Positions 52,060-60,507 of a DNA stretch of 64,000 nucleotides are shown in pieces (within the stretch, counting starts at the first letter, position 1; every line of letters starts with the position of its first letter). The notes below the pieces were generated by a model. It was not told the DNA's origin, did no database searches, and saw only the letters and a program-made list of their open reading frames with translations. Position numbers and translations under genes: made by a program. This stretch comes from Flavimaribacter sp024343425 (GTDB lineage: Bacteria > Pseudomonadota > Alphaproteobacteria > Rhizobiales > Rhizobiaceae), in contig OZ245773.1 of assembly GCA_965227645.1 (NCBI GenBank), positions 4,154,001 to 4,218,000 of the forward strand. The letters are read 5' to 3'.

Positions 52060-52830
52060 ATGACATCGGCGCTGTTTGATCTTACGGGCAAGACGGCCCT
52101 TGTGACCGGCTCCCATCGCGGCCTTGGTTTCGCCATGGCGCGCGAACTGGGACGCGCGGGCGCCCGCGTCGTCGTTTCGAGCAACGAGCGCGCGGGATGC
52201 GAGGCGGCGCGCCAGGCAATCGCGGAGGAAGGCATCGAGGCGCTGTCGATCCCCTGCGATGTCGGCGTTGACGCCGAGCTTGATCGTCTAGTGACCGAAA
52301 CCGAATCCGGCTTCGGGCCGATCGACATCCTCGTTTGCAACGCCGGCGTCAATCCCCATTTTGGATCGCTGACCGAAGCGACGGAGGACGAGTACGACGC
52401 GATCATGCGCATCAATCTGCGCAGTGTCGTGCAACTGTGTAACCGGGTTCTTCCGGGTATGGCGCAACGAAAGGAAGGCGCCGTAGTGCTCACATCGTCC
52501 ATTTCCGGGTTGCGGGGCAACGGCAAGATTGGCGTTTATGCGCTTTCAAAGGCAGCTATCGCCCAGCTTGCGCGCAATTACGCCGTAGAATTTGGGCCGG
52601 ACAACGTGCGCGTCAACGCAATTTCACCGGGCCTGATCGACACGGACTTCGCAAAGCCGATCACAAGCAATCCCGACATTCTCGGACCCCGCCTGCTGAA
52701 AACCCCGCTGCGCCGAGTCGGAAAGACGGAAGAGATCGCAGGCGCAACGGTTTTCCTCGCCTCGGCGGCCGGCGCCTTCGTTACCGGCCACAATCTCGTC
52801 GTGGATGGCGGAACGGTGATCGGTGACTGA
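52060..52830 (+). CDS. Short-chain dehydrogenase/reductase
   Basis: A 256-residue classical SDR: TGSHRGLG cofactor motif, CNAGVN, catalytic serine in LTSSISG and YALSK. The operator-controlled promoter directly before it and the AAAGGGGGAG ribosome-binding site define the unit. It is transcribed alone and meets the convergent ABM-type gene with no gap. The substrate is unknown but belongs to the ring-degradation set. Confidence 0.9.
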   Translation: MTSALFDLTGKTALVTGSHRGLGFAMARELGRAGARVVVSSNERAGCEAARQAIAEEGIEALSIPCDVGVDAELDRLVTETESGFGPIDILVCNAGVNPHFGSLTEATEDEYDAIMRINLRSVVQLCNRVLPGMAQRKEGAVVLTSSISGLRGNGKIGVYALSKAAIAQLARNYAVEFGPDNVRVNAISPGLIDTDFAKPITSNPDILGPRLLKTPLRRVGKTEEIAGATVFLASAAGAFVTGHNLVVDGGTVIGD

Positions 52831-53136
52831 TCAGAAATAGGCGCGTTCGACGGCAACGCTGTAGTGATGGACCGATGGCGGCTCGGCGAAAAAGGGGCCG
52901 ACCAGGCTGCGCCACTGCTGAAACAGCTCCGACTCTCGAAAGTCGACGGTATGGGCTTCCAGGGTCTCCCAGCGGATGATCGCCTGATAGAGTTCCGGCG
53001 CCTCGATGCATTTTTGCAAATGAAGTCCCTTGCAGCCCTTTGCCTGGCGAAAGACGTCGACTGCTTCCTGGAAAGCCGCCTCGAACCGGGCCTCGTCTCC
53101 CGCTTTCACCTTGATGGACGCAACTTCAATGATCAT
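52831..53136 (-). CDS. Antibiotic-biosynthesis-monooxygenase (ABM) domain protein
   Basis: A 101-residue dimeric ferredoxin-like-fold protein (MIIEVASIKVKAGDEARFEA, WETLEAHTVDFRES, FFAEPPSVHHYSV). The ATG at 53134-53136 follows GGAGAGTGCAC. ABM proteins include quinol monooxygenases and small isomerases or lactone-forming enzymes. It is last in the operon 55805-52831. Confidence 0.83.
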   Translation of the reverse strand: MIIEVASIKVKAGDEARFEAAFQEAVDVFRQAKGCKGLHLQKCIEAPELYQAIIRWETLEAHTVDFRESELFQQWRSLVGPFFAEPPSVHHYSVAVERAYF

Positions 53137-53171
53137 GTGCACTCTCCTGCCTTTGTCCGTCGGACAGGTCT

Positions 53172-53957
53172 CTACCACGCGAGCGCCCCGCCATCGACGC
53201 GAAAATCTGCGCCGGTGACATAAGTCGATTCGTCCGACGCCAGATAAACGGCCAGCCAGGCGATATCTTCCGGCTTGCCGAGCCGGTCCACCATCAGCTT
53301 CTCGTGCACGGCGGCCAGCAGTTCGGGTCGTTCCAGCACCGGCTTCGTCGCCGATGTGACGATCATTCCGGGCGAGATGGAATTGGCCCTTATTCCGTGC
53401 GGCCCGCCTTCCATGGCGAGTTGCCGCGTCATTGCGAGCACGCCGCCCTTACCGGCCGTGTGGGCGAGCGCCGGCGAATCCCTCAGAGCGACATAGGCGT
53501 TCGCCGAGGCCAGATTGACGATCGAGCCGCCGCCAGCAGCCTTCATGTGCGGCCACGCGTGCTTCGTCATCAGGAACACCGTGTCCAGTTCGCCTGTCAG
53601 CGTCCGGCGCCAGTGCGTCTCGTAATCCATCTCCTCGATCCAGACGAAATCGGCGACGGCAGCGGCGTTGACGAGCACATCGATCCGTCCGTTGTCTCCT
53701 GCGATCTTCGCAACAAGCGCCGCGACGGCCGCAGGATCCTTCAGATCCGCCTCGTAAGCCTTAATGGCGTTGCCTTCGCCTTCAGCCGTATGGACGGTTT
53801 CGTCGAGCGAGGCGCGGTCGATGTCGACGGCGCAAACCGTCGCGCCATGGCGGGCGAACATCAGCGCGCACCCCTGACCGATGCCGCTGCCGGCGCCTGT
53901 AACGACGGCGACCTTGCCGGCAAGCCGCTCGGACAATTTGCCTTCGCCCGTCATCAT
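53172..53957 (-). CDS. Short-chain dehydrogenase/reductase with His in place of the catalytic Tyr
   Basis: A 261-residue SDR with a normal cofactor site (TGAGSGIG) and catalytic-region serine (NLASANAY), but the YxxxK motif reads HTAGK, so the usual tyrosine is histidine. I recall a subgroup of SDRs with HxxxK at this place, so it is likely a true variant, not damage. It overlaps the next SDR gene by four bases (53954-53957). Confidence 0.87.
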   Translation of the reverse strand: MMTGEGKLSERLAGKVAVVTGAGSGIGQGCALMFARHGATVCAVDIDRASLDETVHTAEGEGNAIKAYEADLKDPAAVAALVAKIAGDNGRIDVLVNAAAVADFVWIEEMDYETHWRRTLTGELDTVFLMTKHAWPHMKAAGGGSIVNLASANAYVALRDSPALAHTAGKGGVLAMTRQLAMEGGPHGIRANSISPGMIVTSATKPVLERPELLAAVHEKLMVDRLGKPEDIAWLAVYLASDESTYVTGADFRVDGGALAW

Positions 53958-54781
53958 GATTGCCTGTCTTCCGGCGACGGGAAGAATTCGCGCAGCCGGG
54001 CGTATCCGGGGATATGGATCGAGGTTCCGCCATCGGCGGCGATCGCCTGTCCGGTGATGTAGCGGGCTTCGTCGGAAACCAGAAAGGCCACGGTATGGGC
54101 GATGTCCATGGGCTCGCCGAGATCGGGAGTAAGCGTCTCCTCCCGCACGATCTCGAGCAGCCGGTCAGGCAGGTTTTCAAGTGCGGATTTCGAACCCGTC
54201 AGGCCGGGCAGCACGGTGTTGGCGCGAATGCCGAGGCGGCCGTGGGAGGTCGCGATGGAGCGCGTGATCTGGATGACGGCGGCCTTGGACGCGCTGTAGG
54301 CGGCCTGAATGACATTGCCCTGCAGGGCGAGGTTCGACGCCGTATTGACGATGACCCCGGAGCGCTGGCGTTCCATGATCTTCAGGGCTTCCCGACAGCA
54401 CAGCATGGTTCCGCGCGTATTGACCGCAAAGCAGATGTCCCAGACGTCCGTCTCCATGCCGCCGATGTCGAGATCGCGCTGCGCCAGTTCCGGCGTCAGG
54501 ATGGCGGCGTTGTTGTCCATGATATCGAGCCGGCCGAAGCGCTCGACGACAGTTTCGAACATCGCCGTGATGCTCTCCTCACTGGACAGGTCGACTGTAA
54601 CGGACATCGCCTCCCTCCCGGAAGACCTTACTTCATCCGCGACCGCTTCGGCCCTGGCGCGATCGATATCGGCGACGACCACTCTTGCGCCGCGCTCGCC
54701 GAGCAGTCGGCAGGTGGCGGAGCCTATGCCGCCGGCCCCTCCGGTTACGATCGCCACGCGTCCTTCAAGCGAATTGCCCAT
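53954..54781 (-). CDS. Short-chain dehydrogenase/reductase
   Basis: A 275-residue classical SDR: TGGAGGIG, DNNAA in place of the usual NNAG, catalytic serine in NTASNLAL and YSASK. The ATG at 54779-54781 is served by GAGGAG; a GTG nine bases earlier overlaps that site. It lies 16 bases after the amidohydrolase gene and overlaps the next SDR. Confidence 0.88.
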   Translation of the reverse strand: MGNSLEGRVAIVTGGAGGIGSATCRLLGERGARVVVADIDRARAEAVADEVRSSGREAMSVTVDLSSEESITAMFETVVERFGRLDIMDNNAAILTPELAQRDLDIGGMETDVWDICFAVNTRGTMLCCREALKIMERQRSGVIVNTASNLALQGNVIQAAYSASKAAVIQITRSIATSHGRLGIRANTVLPGLTGSKSALENLPDRLLEIVREETLTPDLGEPMDIAHTVAFLVSDEARYITGQAIAADGGTSIHIPGYARLREFFPSPEDRQS

Positions 54782-54797
54782 TCGGCGCACTCCTCAC

Positions 54798-55805
54798 TCA
54801 GTCGATCGAGAAAACCCGGCGCGCCGTCAGTTCGCTGATCTGGCGCCGTTCCTCCGGTGTAAGCTCTATTGCGTTGTAATCCTGCACCACAGCGCGCTGG
54901 TCTTCCATCGGATAGTCAGCGGCGAACATGATACGGTCGGCTCCCAGAATGTCGATCGCCGCCCTCAAGGGCGCCGGGAAATTCATGCCGCTCGTCGAGA
55001 CGGTGAAGTTCGACCTGAAATACTCGCTCGGCTTCTTCGGCAACGGCTTGATTCCGGTGACGCCGACCTCGAACGGATAACGGTTGTCAATGCGATCGAG
55101 CAGAAACGGCAGCGTTTCTCCGAGATGGCCGAGTACGATCTGAAGGTTCGGAAACCGCTCGAAGACGCCGGCGGCGATCATGCGAAGCGCGTGTGTTCCG
55201 GTTTCAACCGCGTACCCCCATCCGACGGTGAAGCCGGTCATGGCCATCAGCGTTTTTTCCAGGCCCGCGCCCGGCTCCCGCGGATGCAGGTAGACCGGAA
55301 CGTTCAACGCCTCCGCCGCTTCCAGCAGCGGCCAGAATTTCTCGTCGTCCAGATATTCGTCGTTCGTGTGGGAATTGATGACGAGACCGTTCAGGCCCAG
55401 AACAGTGATCGCACGCTCCAGTTCCTTGGCGGCTTCAGCCGCGGCTTGCGGCGGAGCGACGGCAAGACCGGCGAACCGATCCGGGAACTCGGCGATCGCC
55501 TGATGCAGGCGGTCGTTGGCGAGCCTGGCAAGACTCAGCCCGGTTTCCGGATCGAATTTCTGCACGCCGGGGGCGGAAACGGCAAGCACCTGGATGTCGA
55601 CTCCGTCGGCGTCCATTTCCGCGATCCTGCCCGCGCCAATATCCAGAAGCCGCGGCATGAAGGGCCCGGCGATCGGACCCGATTTCATGCTTGGAACGCC
55701 GCCCGCAAGCCGCTTCAGTTCGTCGATGATCTCCGGAATGAGGAAACTCTCCTCCACCGAGATCAGCTTGATAGGTTCGCTTTCGCTACCGGTCTGTGCG
55801 CTCAC
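54798..55805 (-). CDS. Amidohydrolase-2 family protein, aromatic-decarboxylase-like
   Basis: A 335-residue TIM-barrel protein resembling ACMSD, gamma-resorcylate and 5-carboxyvanillate decarboxylases: YLHPREPGAG, LGHLGETLPFLLDRIDNRYP and IMFAADYPMED. The N-terminal metal motif, E-x-H in these enzymes, reads SVEESF, so one histidine ligand is serine and metal binding may differ. The start is GTG at 55805, directly preceded by GGGAGGACAAT. It is the first gene of a four-gene leftward operon. It may decarboxylate an aromatic acid or hydrolyse a ring-cleavage product. Confidence 0.85.
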   Translation of the reverse strand: MSAQTGSESEPIKLISVEESFLIPEIIDELKRLAGGVPSMKSGPIAGPFMPRLLDIGAGRIAEMDADGVDIQVLAVSAPGVQKFDPETGLSLARLANDRLHQAIAEFPDRFAGLAVAPPQAAAEAAKELERAITVLGLNGLVINSHTNDEYLDDEKFWPLLEAAEALNVPVYLHPREPGAGLEKTLMAMTGFTVGWGYAVETGTHALRMIAAGVFERFPNLQIVLGHLGETLPFLLDRIDNRYPFEVGVTGIKPLPKKPSEYFRSNFTVSTSGMNFPAPLRAAIDILGADRIMFAADYPMEDQRAVVQDYNAIELTPEERRQISELTARRVFSID

Positions 55806-55872
55806 ATTGTCCTCCCGCAAGCCGCTGTCGCGACGGGACACTAGCTTTCGGGTTCGATGGAGGCAACATAAT

Positions 55873-55888
55873 TTGGTTGGTTGACCAA
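55873..55888 (-). promoter_or_regulatory. TetR-type operator 6
   Basis: TTGGTTGGTTGACCAA between the TetR B stop and the amidohydrolase start, identical to operator 8 at 62886-62901. No convincing -35/-10 pair is visible here. Confidence 0.7.
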
Positions 55889-55899
55889 ATAATTTTTAT

Positions 55900-56538
55900 T
55901 CAGCGCGGTGTCGCCCCGATCAGGTAGGCCCTGCAGGCCCGGCTCATCTCGCTGACGAACCGATCCCAATCGATGGCGGTCGCTGATTCGAATGTGGGCC
56001 CGGACATGATGCGCCGGGTCAGGCTCGCATAGATCATTCTGAAGCTGACATCCGTTGCGATCCTCGGATCCTCATGGGCGAAACGCCGAACATGGTCGAT
56101 CAGGAACGTTTCGAAATGCCGCGCCAGCGCCAAGCTCGACTGCGAGCCGCGCGCGCGCGTTTCTTCGTCGGTTGCGCCGCGCAGGATCATCACCCGCAAC
56201 AGCGCCTCGTGGCGTTGAAAATGATCCGCCATGCCCTGGATCGCAGCGTTGATGACAGCGTCGTCGCTCAGACCGTCTGTTTGGATATCGAGAAACAGCT
56301 GCTCCTGTTCCCTGTCGAGGCGCTTCAGGATCTGATCCTGCAGGGCCGTGAACAACACGTCCTTGTTGCGGAACCGCTGATAGATCGAGCCGACGGAAAC
56401 GCCGGAACGCTCGCTGACTTCGGCGATCGAGAATCCGTCATAGCCGTGGTCCGCCAGGATCTGCTCGCCCGCATCCAGCACACGCTGCTGCGATTGCCTG
56501 CTTCTGTCCTGGGTCGCCGGACGGACCGATATATCCAT
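55900..56538 (-). CDS. TetR-family transcriptional regulator B
   Basis: A 212-residue TetR protein with a clear helix-turn-helix (FSIAEVSERSGVSVGSIYQRF). The ATG at 56536-56538 lies 13 bases from a perfect-arm operator (TTGGTCGCCCGACCAA, 56552-56567), the position expected for autoregulation. Because of this it is my preferred candidate for the repressor that binds the nine sites across the cluster. Induction would come from a pathway compound binding the C-terminal domain. Confidence 0.9.
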   Translation of the reverse strand: MDISVRPATQDRSRQSQQRVLDAGEQILADHGYDGFSIAEVSERSGVSVGSIYQRFRNKDVLFTALQDQILKRLDREQEQLFLDIQTDGLSDDAVINAAIQGMADHFQRHEALLRVMILRGATDEETRARGSQSSLALARHFETFLIDHVRRFAHEDPRIATDVSFRMIYASLTRRIMSGPTFESATAIDWDRFVSEMSRACRAYLIGATPR

Positions 56539-56551
56539 ATTTCATTCCTGT

Positions 56552-56603
56552 TTGGTCGCCCGACCAAATTTCTCTTGAATTAGAATCGTCATTCTAATAT
56601 AGA
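56552..56603. promoter_or_regulatory. Divergent regulatory region: TetR operator 7 and dioxygenase promoter
   Basis: The operator TTGGTCGCCCGACCAA (56552-56567) faces the TetR B gene. For the rightward dioxygenase gene TTGAAT (56575-56580), 17 bases, TATAGA (56598-56603). The spacer is filled by a different perfect inverted repeat, ATTAGAAT-CGTC-ATTCTAAT (56579-56598), which suggests a second regulator at this promoter. Confidence 0.68.
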
Positions 56604-56651
56604 TCGAAGCCGACACTAGCATCAAGCGTATCGTCTATCAGGGAGGACACC

Positions 56652-57650
56652 ATGTACGAGCGTCTGTTGTCGCAATTGGCCCATGTGCAGATCGTATCGC
56701 CGAAATTTGAAGAATCCGTCGCATTCTTCAAGACGGTCGTGGGTCTGGAAGAATCGGGGCGAGACGGCAAGTCCGTCTATATGCGAGGCTGGGGAGATCA
56801 TTTCTACCACTGCCTGGAAATCATCGAGGGCGACAAGCCCGCGCTCGGTCATATCGGCTGGCGCGCCCAGGGTCCCGACCAGCTCGAAAAAGCCGTCAAG
56901 CGTATCGAGGCTTCCGGTCACGGCATCGGCTGGGTGGATGCGACGCCCGGCCGCGGCAAGGCCTATCACTATCGCGGACCCGGCGGTCACGAGCATTACC
57001 TGTTCTGGGACGTGACGCGCTTCACCGGCGAAGGCGACATGGCGCCGATCTTCCCGAACCGGCCGCAAAGGTTCAACCCGCGCGGCGTCGCCGCGCGATC
57101 GCTCGATCACGTGACCGTCACGACGGCCAATCCGGAAGAGGACGCCAACTGGTATCGCGAAGCCCTCGGTCACCGCTACATGGAATCGACCATTGCGGAT
57201 GAAGAAGCCGGATTCGGCGATTTCGTGGTCTTCGCCATGACGACGGTCTGCGAGCGCTCCCACGATTTCGGACTTGTCGCCGATTTCTCAGGCGTGCCGG
57301 GACGGGTCAACCATGTCGCTTTCTGGGTCGACCAGCGCGAGGAATTGCGCCGCGCCGCCGACGTGCTGTTGGACGCGGATGTTCCGATCGAATTCGGTCC
57401 GGGGCGTCACGGCATGGGAGAGCAGGACTATCTCTATTTCCGCGAGCCCGGCGGCCTGCGGATCGAACTCAACTCCGGCGGTTATCACAACTACGAGCCC
57501 GACTTCGAAACCGTGCGCTGGACGCCGGCGCAGGGATCGAACGTCTATTATCGCAATCAGAAGATGCCGCACTCGATGTTCGAATCCTTCCCTCCCGCGG
57601 AAAACACCCACGCAGAGGACGACATGGCGAAAACGACGCTGTTCGTCTGA
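56652..57650 (+). CDS. VOC-family extradiol ring-cleavage dioxygenase
   Basis: A 332-residue two-domain vicinal-oxygen-chelate protein like catechol 2,3-dioxygenases. In the C-terminal domain the iron ligands are visible as His in SLDHVTVTT, His in VNHVAFWVD and Glu in LRIELNSGG. The N-terminal domain (about 1-140) is the inactive copy. The ATG at 56652 follows GGGAGGACACC. It is transcribed alone, divergent from TetR B, and is a second, unrelated ring-cleavage enzyme beside LigAB. Confidence 0.9.
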   Translation: MYERLLSQLAHVQIVSPKFEESVAFFKTVVGLEESGRDGKSVYMRGWGDHFYHCLEIIEGDKPALGHIGWRAQGPDQLEKAVKRIEASGHGIGWVDATPGRGKAYHYRGPGGHEHYLFWDVTRFTGEGDMAPIFPNRPQRFNPRGVAARSLDHVTVTTANPEEDANWYREALGHRYMESTIADEEAGFGDFVVFAMTTVCERSHDFGLVADFSGVPGRVNHVAFWVDQREELRRAADVLLDADVPIEFGPGRHGMGEQDYLYFREPGGLRIELNSGGYHNYEPDFETVRWTPAQGSNVYYRNQKMPHSMFESFPPAENTHAEDDMAKTTLFV

Positions 57651-57659
57651 TCCTTCAAA

Positions 57660-57682
57660 AGCCGGGCTCTCACAGCCCGGCT
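57660..57682. terminator. Bidirectional terminator
   Basis: A 9-base stem AGCCGGGCT/AGCCCGGCT with a CTCAC loop between convergent genes. On the minus strand the stem is followed by TTTT, so it best fits the end of the leftward operon 62860-57690. Confidence 0.75.
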
Positions 57683-57689
57683 GACCTAT

Positions 57690-58175
57690 TCAGTCCTGAA
57701 AATCCGACCGGCGGATGATCTCCACGAGAATGTCTGAAGGGTCCAGAAAGAAAAAGGCCATGGCGGGATCCTTCGTGCCCTCCGGGTCAAGGCGCGGATC
57801 GTCTTCCACCCCCATCGGCTTGCCGTGGCCACGCATGACGCCGACGATGCGCACGCCCCTGTCGTGAAGCTGTTCCAGCGCGACCTGCGGGTCCTCGACA
57901 CTGAAGCAGATGTGCTTGGTGCCCTGGATATCGAGATCCGTATTGGGGCGTAGCCGTTCTTCCGGAACCGCCGCCGATCCTTCGATCTGAAACAGTTCCA
58001 GCCGGTAGCCATCGCGTTTCAGGAAGGCGATCTTCGCCTTGATCGGCGGGATCTCGGCGCGGAAATCCTCCTCGAAACCAAACGTATCCGTCCAGAAGGC
58101 GATCGACTCCTCGAGATCGCGAACATTGAGGCCGGCGTGATGGGGCTTGAGATCGGGGAAAGGCCTGTCGTTCAT
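57690..58175 (-). CDS. VOC-family protein (glyoxalase-like)
   Basis: A 161-residue VOC protein with the metal-site strands KPHHAGLNVRDLEESIAFW, TKHICFSVED and PSDILVEIIRR. The ATG at 58173-58175 lies four bases after the stop of the fumarylacetoacetate-hydrolase-family gene. It is the last gene of the six-gene leftward operon. It might isomerise or hydrolyse a ring-cleavage product; it is too short to be a typical two-domain dioxygenase. Confidence 0.83.
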   Translation of the reverse strand: MNDRPFPDLKPHHAGLNVRDLEESIAFWTDTFGFEEDFRAEIPPIKAKIAFLKRDGYRLELFQIEGSAAVPEERLRPNTDLDIQGTKHICFSVEDPQVALEQLHDRGVRIVGVMRGHGKPMGVEDDPRLDPEGTKDPAMAFFFLDPSDILVEIIRRSDFQD

Positions 58176-58179
58176 ATCG

Positions 58180-59172
58180 TCACGCCGGCTTGTACTGCAC
58201 GACGGTCTGGTCGATCGCTCCGAAAATCGACTGACCGTCGCCATCGAACATTTCCATGCGGACGCGATCGCCGAACTTCATGAAGTCGGTTTTTGCGCCC
58301 CCTTCCTCGATATTCTCGATGGAGCGGCGTTCGGCGATGCACGCCGATCCGACGTCCCGGTAAGCCTTGTTGGAAACCGTGCCCGAGCCAAAGAGGGTGC
58401 CCGCGGCAAGCTTTCTGGTATGCGCTGCGTGTTCGATGAGTTCGGGAAAGGAAAAACTCATTTCCGATCCGTTCGGCCTGCCGAACAGCGTTTCGTTCCA
58501 GGTCACGTTGAGCGGCAGATGCAGCCTGCCGTCCCGCCAATGTTCGCCGAGCATGTCGGGCGTCACCGCGACCGGCGAGAATGCGGTCGACGGCTTGGCG
58601 TTCATCCAGCCGAATCCGACGGTGATCTCGCGCTTGACGAAAGCCCGGCAACTCACATCGTTGATGAGCAGAACGAGCTTGATGTATTTTTCGGCGTCCT
58701 CGGCCTTCGTTCCCATGGGCACTTCGCTCAGAACAACGCCGATCTCCCCCTCGAAATCGATCTGGTCTTCCTCCCTCGGAAGCGCGATTTCGCCCTGCGG
58801 GCGATAGAAATCGTCGGACATGCCCTGATACATCAGGGGGAAGGGAGAGTTCATCTCGATCTCGGGGTCGCGTCCGGTCGCCAGCGCCATCAGCCGCAGA
58901 TGGTTCTTGAAGCAGGAGCCGTCGATCCACTGGAACGACCGCGGCAGGGGCGACAGCGCTTGCGACTGGTCGAAAGCAAAGGCGCCCTCGGCATCGCCCT
59001 CCTGCAACTGATAGGCCAGATCGCGCAACGCTATTTCATGGTTATCCCAGTCCTCCATGACCGTTAGCAGGTTGGGCGCGATCGCCCTGGCCGAAACCGC
59101 CAGGGAAAGGTCGTCCGAGACGACGACGAGTTCGCCGTCCCGTGTTTCGTTATCGATCGTTGCAAGCTTCAT
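58180..59172 (-). CDS. Fumarylacetoacetate hydrolase family protein
   Basis: A 330-residue protein of the FAH superfamily, with the metal-binding region IDFEGEIGVVLSEVP and FSFPELIEHAAHTRKL. Family members cleave C-C bonds in acylpyruvates, decarboxylate oxaloacetate-like acids or hydrate dienoates, all typical later steps of extradiol pathways. It lies 10 bases after the histidinol-dehydrogenase-like gene. Confidence 0.88.
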   Translation of the reverse strand: MKLATIDNETRDGELVVVSDDLSLAVSARAIAPNLLTVMEDWDNHEIALRDLAYQLQEGDAEGAFAFDQSQALSPLPRSFQWIDGSCFKNHLRLMALATGRDPEIEMNSPFPLMYQGMSDDFYRPQGEIALPREEDQIDFEGEIGVVLSEVPMGTKAEDAEKYIKLVLLINDVSCRAFVKREITVGFGWMNAKPSTAFSPVAVTPDMLGEHWRDGRLHLPLNVTWNETLFGRPNGSEMSFSFPELIEHAAHTRKLAAGTLFGSGTVSNKAYRDVGSACIAERRSIENIEEGGAKTDFMKFGDRVRMEMFDGDGQSIFGAIDQTVVQYKPA

Positions 59173-59182
59173 CGGTTATTCC

Positions 59183-60472
59183 TCAAGCAGCATTCTTGCC
59201 GCCGTAGCGGCGGACGCGGATATCGGCCTGTTCCTTGTGGCCGGCGAAATTCTCGATGGCGCAGAGCCGCGAACAGTATTCGCCCACCATGGCGCTGGCC
59301 TCGTCGGTCAGCACTTCCTGATAGGTGCAGGTCTTGAGGAACTTGCCGACCCAGAGCCCCCCGGTATAGCGCGCCGCCTTCTTCGTCGGCAGCGTGTGAT
59401 TGGTGCCGATGACCTTGTCGCCATAGGCGACGTTGGTGCGGGGACCGAGGAACAGGGCGCCGAAATTGCGCATGTTCTCCAGGAACCACCGCGGATTGGC
59501 GGTCATGACCTGCACGTGCTCGGAGGCGATCCGGTCGGCTTCAGTCAGCATTTCCTCGTCCGTCTCGCAGAGGATGACCTGCCCGTGGTCTCGCCAGGAC
59601 ACCCGCGCGATATCGGCTGTCGGCAGCGTCTCCAGTTGCCGCGCAATTTCGTCCTCGATGGAAGAGGCGATCCGCTTCGACGTCGTCAGCAGGATCGCCG
59701 GCGAGGTCGGCCCGTGTTCGGCCTGTCCCAGCAGGTCGACGGCGCAAATTTCTGCGTCGACCGTGTCGTCGGCGAACACCAGAGTCTCGGTCGGTCCCGC
59801 GAAGAGGTCGATGCCGACCTTGCCGTAAAGCTGACGCTTGGCTTCGGCGACGAAGGCGTTGCCGGGACCAACCAGCATGTCGACGGGACTGATCGTATCT
59901 GTTCCGAGCGCCATGGCCGCCACGGCCTGGACGCCCCCGAGCAGATAGATTTCGTCGGCGCCGGCCTTCGCCATCGCGGCGATGGTTGCAGCGGGAGCCA
60001 CGCCATTGAGCGGCGGCGTGCAGGCGATCACCCGGTCGACGCCGGCGACCTTTGCGGTCAGCACGCTCATATGGGCGGAGGCGACCATCGGATAGCGCCC
60101 GCCCGGAATGTAACAGCCGACGCTGCTGACAGGCACATGCTTGTGTCCGAGTTTGACGCCCGGCAGGGTTTCAATCTCGATGTCCTTCATCGATGCGAGC
60201 TGGGCTTCCGCAAAATTGCGAATTTGCGCCTGCGCGAAGTCGATGTCGGCCAGCACTTCTTCCGGCAGGCTGTCGATCAGACTTGCAATCTCGGCGTCGG
60301 TAAGCCTGAAACTTTCCGGAGACCATTTGTCGAACTTCTCCGACAGCTCCCGCACCGCCGCGTCGCCGCGCGCCGTCACATCCTCCAGAATGGATTCCAC
60401 GGTCTGGCGGACCTTGCGGTCGGCCTCTCCGGTTTCCGCCTCGTCGGCGCCCTTTTTAAGATACTCAATCAC
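59183..60472 (-). CDS. Histidinol dehydrogenase paralogue (catabolic)
   Basis: A 429-residue HisD-family protein. The zinc-site and catalytic regions are kept (GQAEHGPTSPAIL, SEHVQVM, YGDKVIGTNHTLPT), so it should oxidise an alcohol to an acid with NAD. Its operon, beside a cupin, SDRs and a fumarylacetoacetate-hydrolase-family protein, and the presence of a separate normal hisD at 25737 argue for a catabolic alcohol, as for HpsN on dihydroxypropanesulfonate. The start is GTG at 60472; the open frame continues upstream into the next gene but that part is another gene's shadow. Confidence 0.9.
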   Translation of the reverse strand: MIEYLKKGADEAETGEADRKVRQTVESILEDVTARGDAAVRELSEKFDKWSPESFRLTDAEIASLIDSLPEEVLADIDFAQAQIRNFAEAQLASMKDIEIETLPGVKLGHKHVPVSSVGCYIPGGRYPMVASAHMSVLTAKVAGVDRVIACTPPLNGVAPAATIAAMAKAGADEIYLLGGVQAVAAMALGTDTISPVDMLVGPGNAFVAEAKRQLYGKVGIDLFAGPTETLVFADDTVDAEICAVDLLGQAEHGPTSPAILLTTSKRIASSIEDEIARQLETLPTADIARVSWRDHGQVILCETDEEMLTEADRIASEHVQVMTANPRWFLENMRNFGALFLGPRTNVAYGDKVIGTNHTLPTKKAARYTGGLWVGKFLKTCTYQEVLTDEASAMVGEYCSRLCAIENFAGHKEQADIRVRRYGGKNAA

Positions 60473-60507
60473 TTCACCTGCTCCTGATGCGCGTGTGCGC
60501 TCTCGTA

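Noticed and set aside
54309..55844. Long plus-strand open frame opposite the amidohydrolase and SDR genes
   Set aside because: No domain or ribosome-binding site, and the opposite strand encodes recognisable enzymes.
59057..60487. Long plus-strand open frame opposite the HisD paralogue
   Set aside because: Shadow of the HisD-like coding sequence; no protein family features.
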